Origin: Siphonodentalium dalli
Lineage: Eukaryota > Mollusca > Scaphopoda > Gadilida > Siphonodentaliidae
Direction: 5' to 3'
NCBI GenBank assembly: GCA_032622095.1
Contig: CP136061.1
Span: 117,500,754 to 117,564,753, forward strand
Length of the DNA stretch: 64,000 nucleotides
Under the pieces are notes generated by a model. It made no database searches and was not told the DNA's origin. It saw only the letters and a list, made by a program, of their open reading frames with translations. Below, in pieces: positions 19,601-27,880 of the stretch. The stretch's first letter is position 1; every line of letters begins with the position of its first letter. The translations under genes were made by a program, and so were the position numbers.

Positions 19601-21519
19601 TCCGCCGCCCGTCCGCCCGCCCGCCCGCCCGCCCACCGTCCCCCATCAAACTATAAGTCGAGTTTTGGAAAAAAACTCGACTAAAAATCACCACTTCGAA
19701 CAAGATTATTCTCCATTTATATTTGATCATCCTACCGGAATGTTTCACATCACTTTAAAAGAAACACATGTACATCAGTATTACCCACCAACAACATGTA
19801 CATATCAACATGACTCACAATTACACAGCATTGTAAATCAGCATTACCCACCAACAACATTGTCATATCAACATGACTCACAATTAAACAGCATTGTAAC
19901 TCAGTATTACCCACAAACAACATTGTCATATCAACAGGACTCACAATTACACAGCATTGTAAATCAGCATCACCCACCAACAACATTGTCATATCAACAT
20001 GACTCACAATTACACAGCATTGTAACTCAGCATTACCCGCCAACAACATTGTCGTATCAACATGACTCACAATTACACAGCATTGTAAATCAGCATTACC
20101 CGCCAATAACATTGTCATATCAAAAAGACTCACAATTACTCAGCATTGTAACTCAGCATTACCCGCCAACAACATGGTCATATCAACAGGACTCACAATT
20201 ACACAGCATTGTAAATCAGCATTACCCGCCAACAACATGGCCATATCAGCAGGACTCACAATTACACATCATTGTAAATCAGTATTACCCACCAACAACA
20301 TGGCCATATCAACAGGACTCACAATTAAACGGCATTGTAAATCACATTACCCGCCAACAACATTGTCATATCAACATCGCTCACAATTAAACAGCATTGT
20401 AACTCAGCATTACCCACCAACAACATTGTCATATCAACAGGACTCACAATTAAACAGCATTGTAACTCAGCATTACCCACCAACAACATGGCCATATCAG
20501 CAGGACTCACAATTACACATCATTGTAAATCAGTATTACCCACCAACAACATGGCCATATCAACATGACTCACAATTACACATCATTGTAAATCACCATT
20601 ACCCACCAACAACATGGCCATATCAACAGGACTCACAATTACACATCATTGTAAATCAGTATTACCCACCAACAACATGGCCATATCAACAGGACTCACA
20701 ATTACACATCATTGTAAATCAGTATTACCCACCAACAACATGGCCATATCAACAGGACTCACAATTGCACATCATTGTAAATCAGCATTACCCACCAACA
20801 ACATGGCCATATCAGCAGGACTCACAATTAAAGCCATATTATGGACTTGTTCGAGTTTGTGAAACTGATCCGTTAGTATTCAGGTGTTATGCCAATCTGG
20901 AGAATGTAGCATGCTACTAACATCGCCGAAAATTTCAAAGAAATCGACCATACCACTCAATAGAAAGCATCGTCAAAACTAACCTCAATTATAAATATTT
21001 ACATCTGGATTCGGGACGCAACAATCGGCGACAAACAAACACAAACGATTTCGCCATCCAGAGTCAGTGCATTTAATTAATATATCAGAATGATTGAGTG
21101 TGTTGTCAATTTGGATTAATATTCGTAAAAAGGACAACTTTGAGTAAGAATATTCTCCATTTCTATTGGATCACCTACCGGAGTGTTTCACATCACTTTA
21201 AACAGCATTGTAAATGAAAAAGAGCCCCCACTATCAAATAATAGTAGTAGGACCACATGACCAGGGGTGGTAATTTGTATTCTGCATATTCTTCGCAGCC
21301 TACGCAGGCGATTGCTGCTTCTTCGTCGATGGAACGGAGGAGGGACACCTTGGAACATGGATGTACTCTGACGCATCACCGATCACGTGGGCTAACTGGG
21401 CAGCTGGTGAACCTAGCAGCGGTGCTGAGAACTGTATGGCCATGTACCGACCCATGGCTCTGAAAATCATAGACGGCCCATGTTCCACAATCGTCGGATA
21501 TATCTGTCAAATTGACTGA
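13518..21519 (+). CDS. C-type lectin-like gene with mucin-like stalk (join 13518-13652, 14367-14507, 15386-15565, 21299-21519)
   Basis: Four plus-strand exons joined in phase 1 encode two Thr/Ser-rich segments (45 and 47 codons) followed by a C-type lectin-like domain of about 133 residues and a stop. All six cysteines of the long-form domain are present: ACPG and NVCFK near the start, SACG, then ENC, GPC and YICQ. The Ca2+ site is atypical: EPS instead of EPN or QPD, and no WND motif, so classical Ca2+-dependent sugar binding is doubtful. Family members act as secreted or cell-surface recognition proteins; that role is inferred. No start codon or signal-peptide exon was found, so the model is 5'-incomplete. 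All exon junctions are symmetric phase 1, which fits modular exon duplication. The last intron (about 5.7 kb) is full of repeats. Confidence 0.7.
13680..13965 (+). pseudogene. Second copy of the LINE 3' end
   Basis: The frame shows NCACGFQYGNVCYF-like and then SKERATLEEKIARIG, matching the end of the ORF2 remnant at 11008-11240. The nucleotide match continues into the 3' flank (GCGAAACGTTTCGG.AACGAAA, ATAATGGATA.ATGCG, TACCAACTG, TGCACCCAAC). It lies in the intron between the two duplicated Thr-rich exons. It preserves the site into which the 425-bp palindrome was inserted in the first copy. Confidence 0.78.
14009..14527 (+). repeat. Tandem duplication, copy 2 (intron part plus Thr-rich exon)
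   Basis: Same ordered blocks as 13134-13670, including ATATCGCTCGGATT, CACCCCTTCTATAAA, TGAACTGCGATAATCTTATC and TTTCTTTTCATC just before the exon. It has gained a poly-C run (14187-14199). The match ends in the following intron at about 14527. Confidence 0.85.
14367..14507 (+). CDS. Thr/Ser-rich (mucin-like) exon, copy 2 of the lectin-like gene
   Basis: A 141-base exon (47 codons), two codons longer than copy 1, between acceptor TTTCTTTTCATCCGACAG and donor G/GTATAT. Reading phase 1-1 is kept. The product shares the order TETSSTSTT, TSMSPTTT and a Thr run, with SSPIPQTTTP at its end. The reading frame, splice sites and composition are conserved while synonymous and conservative changes have accumulated. 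This supports both copies being under coding constraint rather than being dead duplicates. The last base (G) joins the CT of the next exon to give the Ala of ACPG. Confidence 0.72.
14528..15385. other. Intron of the lectin-like gene
   Basis: AT-rich sequence with no repeat boundary identified. It contains two reverse-orientation copies of the AAAGAGCGT motif (about 14625-14635 and 14664-14675), otherwise clustered at 58.7-60.4 kb. The 3' end has a pyrimidine-rich acceptor (CATAATTTCAG). Confidence 0.45.
15386..15565 (+). CDS. C-type lectin-like domain, N-terminal exon
   Basis: A 180-base exon (60 codons), phase 1-1, between acceptor ATAATTTCAG and donor GTGAGT. It encodes ACPGIYRIGIADGQNVCFKV, then YTYYQGMSACGLDGGHLLRL. 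This is the first half of a long-form C-type lectin domain: the two extra N-terminal Cys (ACP and VCF), the helix with the first core Cys (SACG) and the following GGHLLRL, which matches the family's GG-x-L-A/L pattern. A second helix region (NIDIWNMMVVVLNEP) precedes the donor. The two remaining core Cys pairs are in the exon at 21299. Confidence 0.8.
15566..16645. other. Large last intron, 5' part; poly-C tract
   Basis: Poly-C run at about 15788-15803. Two loosely related segments of about 250 bases (16210-16440 and 16450-16680) share CACAACAT.GATAAAA..TTTCTC, CACCAAAC.A and GGTTTAAAGT, suggesting an old internal duplication. No coding signal seen. Confidence 0.4.
16646..17013 (-). mobile_element. 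R1 family repeat, complete copy, minus orientation
   Basis: It is bounded by TTAA at both ends (16646-16649 and 17010-17013). In reverse complement it runs AAGACATATTAAGGACTTGT, CGGGTGCTTGAAACTGATAA, ACTAACATCGCCGAAAAT, CAAATCGACCGTACCACTTC, TAAATATTTACTTCTCGAAT, GCATTTAATTAATATATCAG, then ATTATTCTCCATTTTTATTT and GTGTTTCACATCACTTTAA. It is 368 bp with no open frame, so non-autonomous. Confidence 0.75.
17637..17885. mobile_element. MITE with terminal inverted repeats of about 21 bp
   Basis: The left end ATAACCCTTTCTATACTAAAT and right end ATTTAGTATAGAAAGGGTTAT are exact inverted copies, with further inverted similarity inside (GGATACTCCTACTCATT against AATGAGTATT). The element is about 249 bp with no coding capacity. 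The right-hand interior resembles the palindromic element at about 25998-26245. Target duplication was not clear. Confidence 0.7.
18371..19490. repeat. 161-bp tandem satellite, seven units, partly in dimers
   Basis: Units start at the TAAGGGCCATAACTC-type block at 18371, 18532, 18693, 18853, 19014, 19176 and 19337, with a truncated unit at 19484, giving spacings of 160-162 bases. Conserved phrases are CAAATTTTATCGG, GGTTTTCGAACTCG, GATATTCTTGGGAGACACCT, AATCGGATAACGTTTG and TTATCGCGCTAACGAGCT. The pair 18853-19175 is almost identical to 19176-19483, showing a recent 322-bp dimer duplication. Confidence 0.92.
19584..19640. repeat. GC-rich simple array (CCGCCCG-type)
   Basis: Reiterated CCCGCCCGTCCG units of 4-8 bases. 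They create Gly/Arg/Ala-rich open frames on the minus strand that are not genes. Confidence 0.85.
19652..19683. other. Short hairpin at the end of the nested insertion
   Basis: AGTCGAGTTTT, a four-base loop, then AAAACTCGACT: a perfect 11-bp stem immediately before the R1 sequence resumes. It could be a structured 3' terminus of the inserted element. Confidence 0.6.
19776..20827. repeat. 63-bp minisatellite, about 16-17 units
   Basis: The unit contains CAGCATTACCCACCAACAAC, ATGGCCATATCAACAGGACT, CACAATTACACA and CATTGTAAAT. Because the period is a multiple of three and the unit lacks stops in several frames, long open frames appear on both strands (repeats of YPPTTWPYQQDSQLHIIVNQ in one plus frame). 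One unit at about 20337 has lost bases, shifting the frame. It lies exactly between two R1 repeats inside the lectin intron, so it is not coding. Confidence 0.93.
20828..21201 (+). mobile_element. R1 family repeat, complete copy
   Basis: It starts at TTAA (20828) within the last minisatellite unit: AAGCCATATTATGGACTTGT, GAAACTGATCCGTTAGTATT, ACTAACATCGCCGAAAATTT, GATTCGGGACGCAACAATCG, TTTAATTAATATATCAGAAT, then ATTCTCCATTTCTATT and GTTTCACATCACTTTAA at 21201. It is 374 bp with no coding capacity. After it, ACAGCATTGTAAAT repeats the start of a minisatellite unit. Confidence 0.8.
21299..21519 (+). CDS. C-type lectin-like domain, C-terminal exon with stop
   Basis: This terminal exon starts after acceptor TTCTTCGCAG (21298) in phase 1 and ends at TGA (21517-21519). 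It encodes GDCCFFVDGTEEGHLGTWMY, then DASPITWANWAAGEPSSGAE, ENCMAMYRPM and IIDGPCSTIVGYICQID. The order GTW, NW-x2-GEPS, ENC, GPC and ICQ is the second half of a C-type lectin domain with the three remaining core cysteines. EPS replaces the mannose-type EPN and WND is absent. A second AG nine bases downstream (21307) keeps the same phase, so an alternative acceptor would remove three residues. The usual WIGL motif is replaced by CCFFVDG, adding two adjacent Cys. Confidence 0.83.
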
Positions 21520-21562
21520 CTCGCGTTTGCAGGGATGGGTGACAGTGGTGCAGGAAGGCATA

Positions 21563-21778
21563 CAGTAATGCCCGGAATAATTGACCCCTTAACCACAGCA
21601 GAATTGTAGGTAATTTTTCAGGATTTAGTCGGAAATATGGCTTGTTGCCATTCGTCGGAAAGCTCTAAGTGAGAAGTTTCTGATGAATGGCAACAAGCCA
21701 TATTTCAGACTAAATCTTGAAAAATTACCCACAATTCTGCTGTGAATAAGGGGCCAATTGCTTAGGGCATTAGGACTG
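21563..21778. mobile_element. Long MITE of the CAGTAATG family just after the lectin stop codon
   Basis: Starts TA-CAGTAATGCCCGGAATAAT and ends with the inverted GGCATTA..CTG. Arms of about 100 bases are inverted copies: CCACAGCAGAATTGTAGGTA, TTTTTCAGGATTTAGTCGGA, ATATGGCTTGTTGCCATTCG and their complements from TGATGAATGGCAACAAGCC on. The loop is only a few bases. It is the longest member of this family in the window. It begins about 44 bases after the lectin stop, so it would lie in the 3' UTR. Confidence 0.8.
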
Positions 21779-21871
21779 TTCGGACGAGTCCGTCACGTTG
21801 GTACGATCCGTTGTTGCTTTGAGCCGTTCACACGAGCGCGTACAATGTGTTATAACGGGGAGCTTCTGAAT

Positions 21872-21877
21872 AATAAA
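21872..21877 (+). terminator. Possible polyadenylation signal of the lectin-like gene
   Basis: AATAAA about 350 bases after the stop codon, downstream of the MITE. It is the first canonical signal I noticed on this strand; no transcript evidence is available. Confidence 0.25.
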
Positions 21878-21879
21878 TT

Positions 21880-22520
21880 GGCGACAAAACGTTCGAAATT
21901 GGAATAATTGCAATAATGCAAATCAATATATGTAATAAATTAATTGTACGATAATGTCAAAGCTGTCAAATCCAACTAAATAACGCTGTATTTTGACAAA
22001 AATTTCTTTCTCCTCGAAGAGTTTATTGAAAACAAGAAATGTCATGACGCACGCCATATAAGGTATGCGTTATGCTCTACGTTATGCTCTACATAGCGTT
22101 GGAAATATAATCGATCCGTTGTGTGCGTTAACGGATGGAGCGTAACGGACGCATCGTAGCCGTCTCAGTGCATTGGGGTTGTCTGTATCCAATTGCAACG
22201 CAAAGGACGCAACGTACGCATCGGACTCGTGTGAACGCTACTTATTCCCGCAATAGAGGGTGGCACCGTCACCCATCGTAGGTCGGATTCATGCCATTAT
22301 CTGCCAATATACGCGGTATGCTGTAATATTTGAAACAAACTTGTCAAAAGCAGATGTTATTCTTTTCAACCGAAAGTTAACATTGCAAGACACCCCGTTA
22401 TACGTTTCCCAATACAATATTAGATATTATTGAATACAAAATGTTATAACAAACGGACCAATTACATACATGTACCACATATTTGTGGTATTCGGTTTGC
22501 CATTTTAACTGCCATCCTAT
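21880..22520. other. No gene recognised
   Basis: No coding signal. Short direct repeat of GTTATGCTCTAC at about 22069 and 22081. Confidence 0.4.
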
Positions 22521-22990
22521 CATCACCAAATTTGATATGGGGACCCCGAAGCTGACGGTCACCACGAATCGATGTGAAATCCAGATGGGAGACTTCCTGA
22601 AATTCGTTAAAAACAATGACCGATATGAGGCATTTTGAATTTCAAATCTGAATCCATCGGCTCACCCTGCAGCCTGCTTTTGTTGGAGAGATGTTTTTGA
22701 AAATCTACAGGCAGGTTTAGGATCACCGCTAAATGGGAGCTGTCTAATTGGAACAATTTTCGATGAAAAACATGACCTCCAACCGCCAACTTGGATTTTA
22801 CTCTTTGATTGACAAAATGTATTCCGAATTTTGTCGCGAAACATGGCCGCTAGTTGCCATCTTGGAATTGCATTTTGCATGTCTAAATCGTTCGACACAT
22901 CCCACAGGCCACGTCCCTCATCCGATCGTCACCAAATTTCAAGTTCACATGGGTCTCCGGGGTTACCACTATTCGCGCTATGCCACGCCA
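22521..22990. repeat. Diverged relative of the 57.1-58.1 kb satellite
   Basis: It contains CATGACCTCCAACCGCCAACTTGGATTTTA (two blocks), CGAAACATGGCCGCTAGTTGCC, ATCTTGGAATT and CGTCACCAAATTT, resembling the ATGGCCGCC..CATCTTGGATTT and ATCATGAAATTTG blocks of the 57-58 kb array, at about 150-base spacing. The short open frames here are by-products. Confidence 0.5.
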
Positions 22991-24255
22991 CTGGTCTGAT
23001 GCAAGTTCAATTTAAATATAAAACCTGTCTACAGATATGATGTCATGTTTACTATATATGCAATTGATAAACCATTTTCAGCTGAGAAAATAAAATATGA
23101 TGTCCAGTTGACAATAAATGCAAATCAAATTTGCAATTTTTCATCACCATATGACTTTCAGATCATGTGGTCGTTTCACATATATATGTACATATATATG
23201 CATTTGTATCTATATATGATTTGTTCACCCCAAAATGGCAATAAAACCCTCAGAACATATATGTGAATCATATTTTTGGAACATAGTTATCGTTGAAAAA
23301 GGTTTTGAGCCATCTAGAACGGGTTGTCATAATACGCTTTGTTTCATAAAATATACACGCTTTAAATATCAGCTTTCTGGGACAAATCATTATTATTTGG
23401 CGAAATTTAGTCCGTTGCCATGACAACAGCTGAATAAACGCAACAATTACCAAACACAGAAGTCCGGATTAAAAGTGTATGTCATAGAATTTGTTTTTAA
23501 GTTATATTGTGTCGCAAGTGTTATAGGACTTAATTTCTTTCCAATAACAGAATTTTTCGTTTTTTTAAATATCGTTTCCACGGTAACAGGTATTTCTCAG
23601 GGTATTGGGCCTTTTCGGCAGTTAATCAACATTAATTTTAAGTACACGTATTGTGCCATTATACTGTGTATAAATTATTACTGTGACCAATGTAATATCC
23701 GATAAATGTTCCAATTCCGAAAATTTTGCAAAACAAAACACCCACAAAGGGCATTAAAAACCATTATAATCTGTATGTGCATCCTAGTTAATACTGGATA
23801 AATTGGAACATATGGTTATATGGACAAATCATCAATAAATGATCTTCAACGTCTGTTCCTGTCCTAGCATGGGATTAAATTAGTTTCTACCATCTACCAT
23901 TCCGTTTCCATGGCAACGGCACCCCTTTCACATTTTACAGCATGGTGGAACATGAAGCTGACATCTTCAACTTTCATATGGTATATAATATTTCCGTTTG
24001 TAAAAAAAATTAAAACAAAAATTCTGGTCCATACCGCTCCTCTATATATTAGATAAAAAGTCACCACCTCGGGAAATAGTTGTCGCTATGACATGCACCC
24101 AGTACCATATGCATACCATATGCCCGATGTGTATGTTGTCTTTGAACATAAATCATGACTACTGGCCGAGGCCGGAAGACACAATCAAGGGGAAAAAGCA
24201 AAAGACACAATCGAGGGAAAATATCACTCGATTGCCACCCCATGTAGTCAATATT
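22991..24255. other. No gene recognised
   Basis: AT-rich sequence. Short hydrophobic frames (23475-23705) have no splice or domain support. The phrase GTTTCCATGGCAACGG recurs loosely near 23415, 23575 and 23905. Confidence 0.4.
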
Positions 24256-24735
24256 TTTGTCCCCCGAAAAAAAATAATATTCGGGGGCCTATTAAAATAC
24301 CGGTGTCCGTCAGTCCGATCCGTGCGTCCGGAAAAACTTTAGTTTTGGTTATTAGATCAAAAGCAAAATACAGGTCAAGTTCGAATATGGGTTTGCTCCG
24401 CCCATTTTTGCGAGAGTTATGGCCTTTTTTTTTTTACTTAGAATCTTCTAATTTTCTGGTTTCCGGATGATAACTTCAATTTGTGTGCTCATATCTGAAC
24501 CAAATTTGGTATGTGTGTTTATCAGCCCTATATGCAGGTCAAGTTCGAATATGGAAAGGCCAGCATTAATGAAGGTAAAATTAACAAATAAAGAGCTTGC
24601 CGTGTACCATTTCATGGGACACTGGTTGGATTGTTCTGAAATTTAGTATCGGATTTAGGGTCCTTGTTATTTTTTTCAGAAAAGCTGATGCCCCCAATGA
24701 AGCCACTTTTTCGGGGGACACTGTGGCCGGACGGC
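24256..24735. repeat. Dispersed repeat with inverted CCCCCGAAAA ends
   Basis: GTCCCCCGAAAA at 24258 and TTTTTCGGGGGACAC at about 24707 are inverted. Between them lie CCGTCAGTCCGATCCGTGCG and two copies of CAGGTCAAGTTCGAATATGG (about 24371 and 24534, 163 bases apart). The arrangement looks like an old element containing a partial tandem repeat. The class is unknown. Confidence 0.45.
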
Positions 24736-24899
24736 CTTTTATTTTTATTATTATCCATCCATTAACCAACACAATTTCTGATTCGGTAAAAGCCTTCACA
24801 TGGTAATCCGGGAAAAAGTCAAAGTTATATATTTTTATAAAAGTTAACGCGACTGGGTGATGGATAAACATACAGATGGATACTCAAAATGTCATTATA

Positions 24900-25075
24900 C
24901 TATGTTGTGTACAGTATGTGATTTCTTGTACTTGTACAGGTTGTGGTGAAATGTCATATTGGACGCTGTGCGTCTCGTCCAATATGACTTTTCACACGCT
25001 GTGCGTCTCGTCCAATATGACTTTTCACCACAACCTGGACTCGTACAAGAAAAACACATACTGCACACAACATTG
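24900..25075. mobile_element. Foldback element with arms of about 65 bp
   Basis: Left arm 24901-24965 (GTTGTGTACAGTATGTG, TTCTTGTAC, AGGTTGTGGTGAAA, GTCATATTGGACG) is the inverted copy of the right arm 25009-25073. The loop holds an extra direct copy of CGTCCAATATGACTTTTCAC, so part of the right arm is tandemly duplicated. Non-coding, MITE-like. Confidence 0.8.
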
Positions 25076-25082
25076 TACAATC

Positions 25083-25990
25083 GTGACGTCAGCAGGCGGG
25101 TTATAATTCGAAAACTTAAAATATCACAGGAACTGATAAGGCAACAGTTCGAAACATTGTAATTTGAATGAAACTGTTATTGTATTTGTATCTCTCATTT
25201 CATGTTTAATTTTTTGCAACATATATATGTTAAGGGTATAATTATGTTCATATATGTTCATGGAATGCCTGCAAGGTCTATACGTGAGTTGTGAACGTGA
25301 GAATGCCCCACCCCCAAATCACAAATCACAGTATTGTTGATGTTTTATGCATATGAAATATCAGAGTGTCCTAATTTGTCCACGTAGTAGTGTTAATAAA
25401 GAATTACACAAAACATATATGTTTTATACGAATTGTGACAGCAATATAGAGATATAGTTTAAACACATGCATTTGTCTAATTGAATAACACATGATATAT
25501 AACACATAAACTTTCATACAGAAAATGGGATTGGAGCACAGGTGCTGTCTCACATATGGGTACCCCTTCTCCCATATAGCTATTTGAAAAGAAACAAGAA
25601 TTTTCCACCGCAATGTGTGTATTATTTGTTATTTGAAATTTGTTTTGTAACGCACTTTAAGTGAACTAATGTGTACATGTAACACCATATGTTTGTTTTT
25701 GTGTGTGTCTGTGTGTGGTGCAGCGGTAATTCCAAATGCCTTCCAACAAATTTCGTACACGGATTTCCTCAAAGTTTGAACATTGTGATCACCATAAAAT
25801 GTTGCAAGTCTTCAACATAAACATAAATTTCACCCACAAGACGTTGTTGTGGCGTACCTGTCATACCTCTCAACGTTTCAGAGGAAGTGTCGCTATATGG
25901 CTCAGCCTGGATTCTCACAAAAGCTCTTTAGAGAAATTCGATTAAATGCAGTATGATGACAAAGGCATATGTCTCAATACGCTGAACCAC
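25083..25990. other. No gene recognised
   Basis: No coding or repeat structure identified beyond a short GT-rich run (25697-25720). Confidence 0.4.
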
Positions 25991-25997
25991 TATAGCC

Positions 25998-26245
25998 GTG
26001 TTATCCCGTTATATACTAAATACTCATTGACAGGTAGTTATCCCTTAGGAAATGTTCAGATAATAAGTTCAACAAGCTTATTATCTGAACATTTCCCTCC
26101 AATAAATATGACTCCTTCTGAACATCTATTATCTACCGTCTGCTTATTGTTTCACGAAAACCCCTCCAGAGGAATAATATACTATTCCAATGTATTCTTT
26201 TATAATTAATTGGGATAATCATTTCAGTATAGGAAGGGATATCCC
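25998..26245. mobile_element. Possible MITE with an internal perfect palindrome
   Basis: GTTATCCCGTTATATACTAA on the left and AGTATAGGAAGGGATATCCC on the right are imperfect inverted copies. Inside, GGAAATGTTCAGATAATAAG and its complement form a near-perfect palindrome at 26049-26096. TAAATACTCATTGAC and TCCCTTAGGAAAT correspond in inverted order to the right part of the MITE at 17637-17885. Confidence 0.45.
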
Positions 26246-26531
26246 AGTGAATACACGTCGGTTGTGAGTAATTGTGGCCCCCTCTTATTCGAGGCGCAAC
26301 GTATAGCAAAGCTTTGCCATAATCCACAAAAAGGCCGTATTGTACTAACTATGTGCATCTTACGAGCAATAAATCTAATTTCTTGCCTATAGTAACGATA
26401 CTACCGTAAGCTATTTATTTTCCCGAACTCTATTTTTGGGACGCAGATATCGCATGACTATAAACACCACCATAATCTGTTCAGCTAATGATGTAGCCAA
26501 ACTAAACGGGAATTATGGACAATTCACATAT

Positions 26532-27880
26532 TGTAACGACCTCTCGTGTCATTACGTTCAAGTTTATGTCATTTTCGTTCTTTGTCATATCACGGAAATA
26601 GGATAGCTATCACATTTATCGTTTCAAATAATTATTTATAATGTACCAATTTCATATATTTCATATCGTTACATACAGTATCAAATACTTTATAAGCCCA
26701 CTTCGTGTCATTTCATAAGCTTCCGTAATATTTATATATTTTCAAAATTGCATTTTGCAGAGTTTTGCCAATTCGCGAGCGCAGGGAATTGTCAAAACTC
26801 TAAGTCATACTTTGTGTTCAAATTACTCATTTCATAACTCGCATCACCTTTTCACCCCTAGTTCTCCGTAATTATCATTTTTCACTCCATCGGCGCGATC
26901 TATTCACATTTCATGATATTTGTGTAGTTTTGTGTGTTTCGATAATTTCACTTTTGCAAGTTTTTCGCAACCATCATATTAAGTCACGTCACTCCATTTT
27001 GGCGCACGCGGCAGGTATCGGCGCAATAATTCGTAGCAGACGTATATTGCCATTTGTATATTAAATACATATTGCACGGCATCCCTTGGCATCATTATGC
27101 TCATCAATTATCGTTAATTAAAATTGTTTGTTTTATAGAATACTTTCTATCAAGTTTGTTTGATGTGTATTCAATTGTTTTGGGGGACTATTTGTGTTAG
27201 ACCTGCGCAGTCGGCGGTGCCAAGGAACACTGCGGTTTCAGATATGCTTCTGTCAAAAATGTGTATTGCAAATACACCTGTGATGGATTTTCTCCAAACG
27301 ATCCAAGGGGGTCGATGTTGAGAGGAGATTTCGCACTAAAAATCGATCCCTTTTGTTTTGCGATATAATTATCATAATTTATAACATATTAGTGTAAATT
27401 TCAACTTATAGTAAATTTAATTAACTTTTTCACTTCTTAAATTATTCGCACCTTTATGCACCAAGGGAACGCTTTTGCACGTTGTATCGTTTTCCATCGT
27501 GTATCACTTCGTTGGAAAGCTTGTATCGTCATGTAAAAAACGATCCCTTTTATTTTTAATAATTCGTATAACTATTAAAGTTATACACCTTTTCCTATAA
27601 CTTTGGGGTTTCAAAACCTCAACTTTCCTTTCAAGTTTTGGAACTTGACAGCTTCGCGCGTTTTCATTGGTCAATTAGCTGTTAAGCTCCCATCAAGTCC
27701 GCTATAAAAGGGATGCTCTCCTGAGCATCTGGGCCTTTTTAGTTTGAGCCATTAATTTAATCTCTCAGACTAGTAAATAGTCATTTTTCCAACAATTGGA
27801 ACTTCATAAATAGTAAATCACTCCTTACTTAAAACTAAGGGTAAGTGAAGCATGGGTATTATAGGCAAATCATACTAATT
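26532..27880 (+). other. Candidate solo LTR or promoter-bearing block
   Basis: It begins TGTAACGACCTCTCGTGTCA, a start typical of Gypsy-type LTRs. About 1.17 kb downstream it has an ATTGG (inverted CCAAT) box at 27666-27670 and a TATA box CTATAAAAGGG at 27702-27712. No matching second LTR, internal domain or clear target duplication was found, so the LTR reading is inference. An independent promoter is the alternative. Confidence 0.3.
27664..27740 (+). promoter_or_regulatory. Core-promoter-like CCAAT plus TATA arrangement
   Basis: CATTGGTCAAT at 27665 and TATAAAAG at 27703, 35-40 bases apart, followed by a pyrimidine-rich TCTCCTGAGCATCTGG where a start site would fall. No open frame of note follows closely. 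Confidence 0.4.

Larger units (their letters stand above)
18258..19689. mobile_element. Nested insertion carrying a 161-bp satellite and a terminal hairpin
   Basis: The block lies between two halves of an R1 repeat. Its left part contains GGTGGCTTACCGCCGGTGGC. The middle is the 161-bp array; the right part has a CCGC/CCCG array (19584-19640) and ends in a hairpin (19652-19683: AGTCGAGTTTT against AAAACTCGACT). A 3' hairpin is a feature of Helitron-type elements, but the expected CTRR end was not seen, so the class is unresolved. Confidence 0.5.
17947..19758 (+). mobile_element. R1 family repeat interrupted by a 1.43-kb nested insertion
   Basis: The R1 homology runs from TTAA at 17947 (AAACATATTACG, ACTAACATCGCCGAAAATC, GATTCGGGACGCATCTATC, GCATTTAATTAATATATAAG) to about 18257. 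It resumes at about 19690 with GAACAAGATTATTCTCCATT and ends GTTTCACATCACTTTAA at 19758. The middle is a foreign block with a satellite, a GC-rich array and a terminal hairpin. Together the two halves make one complete R1 copy of about 385 bp. Confidence 0.72.

Noticed and set aside
18258-19689. Definite Helitron assignment
   Set aside because: A hairpin near the end is present, but neither a TC start nor a CTRR end could be confirmed.
19427-19748. Gly/Arg-rich minus-strand frames
   Set aside because: Produced by the CCGCCCG-type simple array.
19665-20920. Long plus-strand reading frames of 241 and 248 codons rich in YPPTTWPYQQDSQL
   Set aside because: They are translations of a 63-bp minisatellite whose period is a multiple of three; frames are open on both strands and shift at a damaged unit. 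Not a gene.
22398-23040. Several overlapping frames resembling exons
   Set aside because: They fall in a diverged satellite related to the 57-58 kb array and are not conserved between units.
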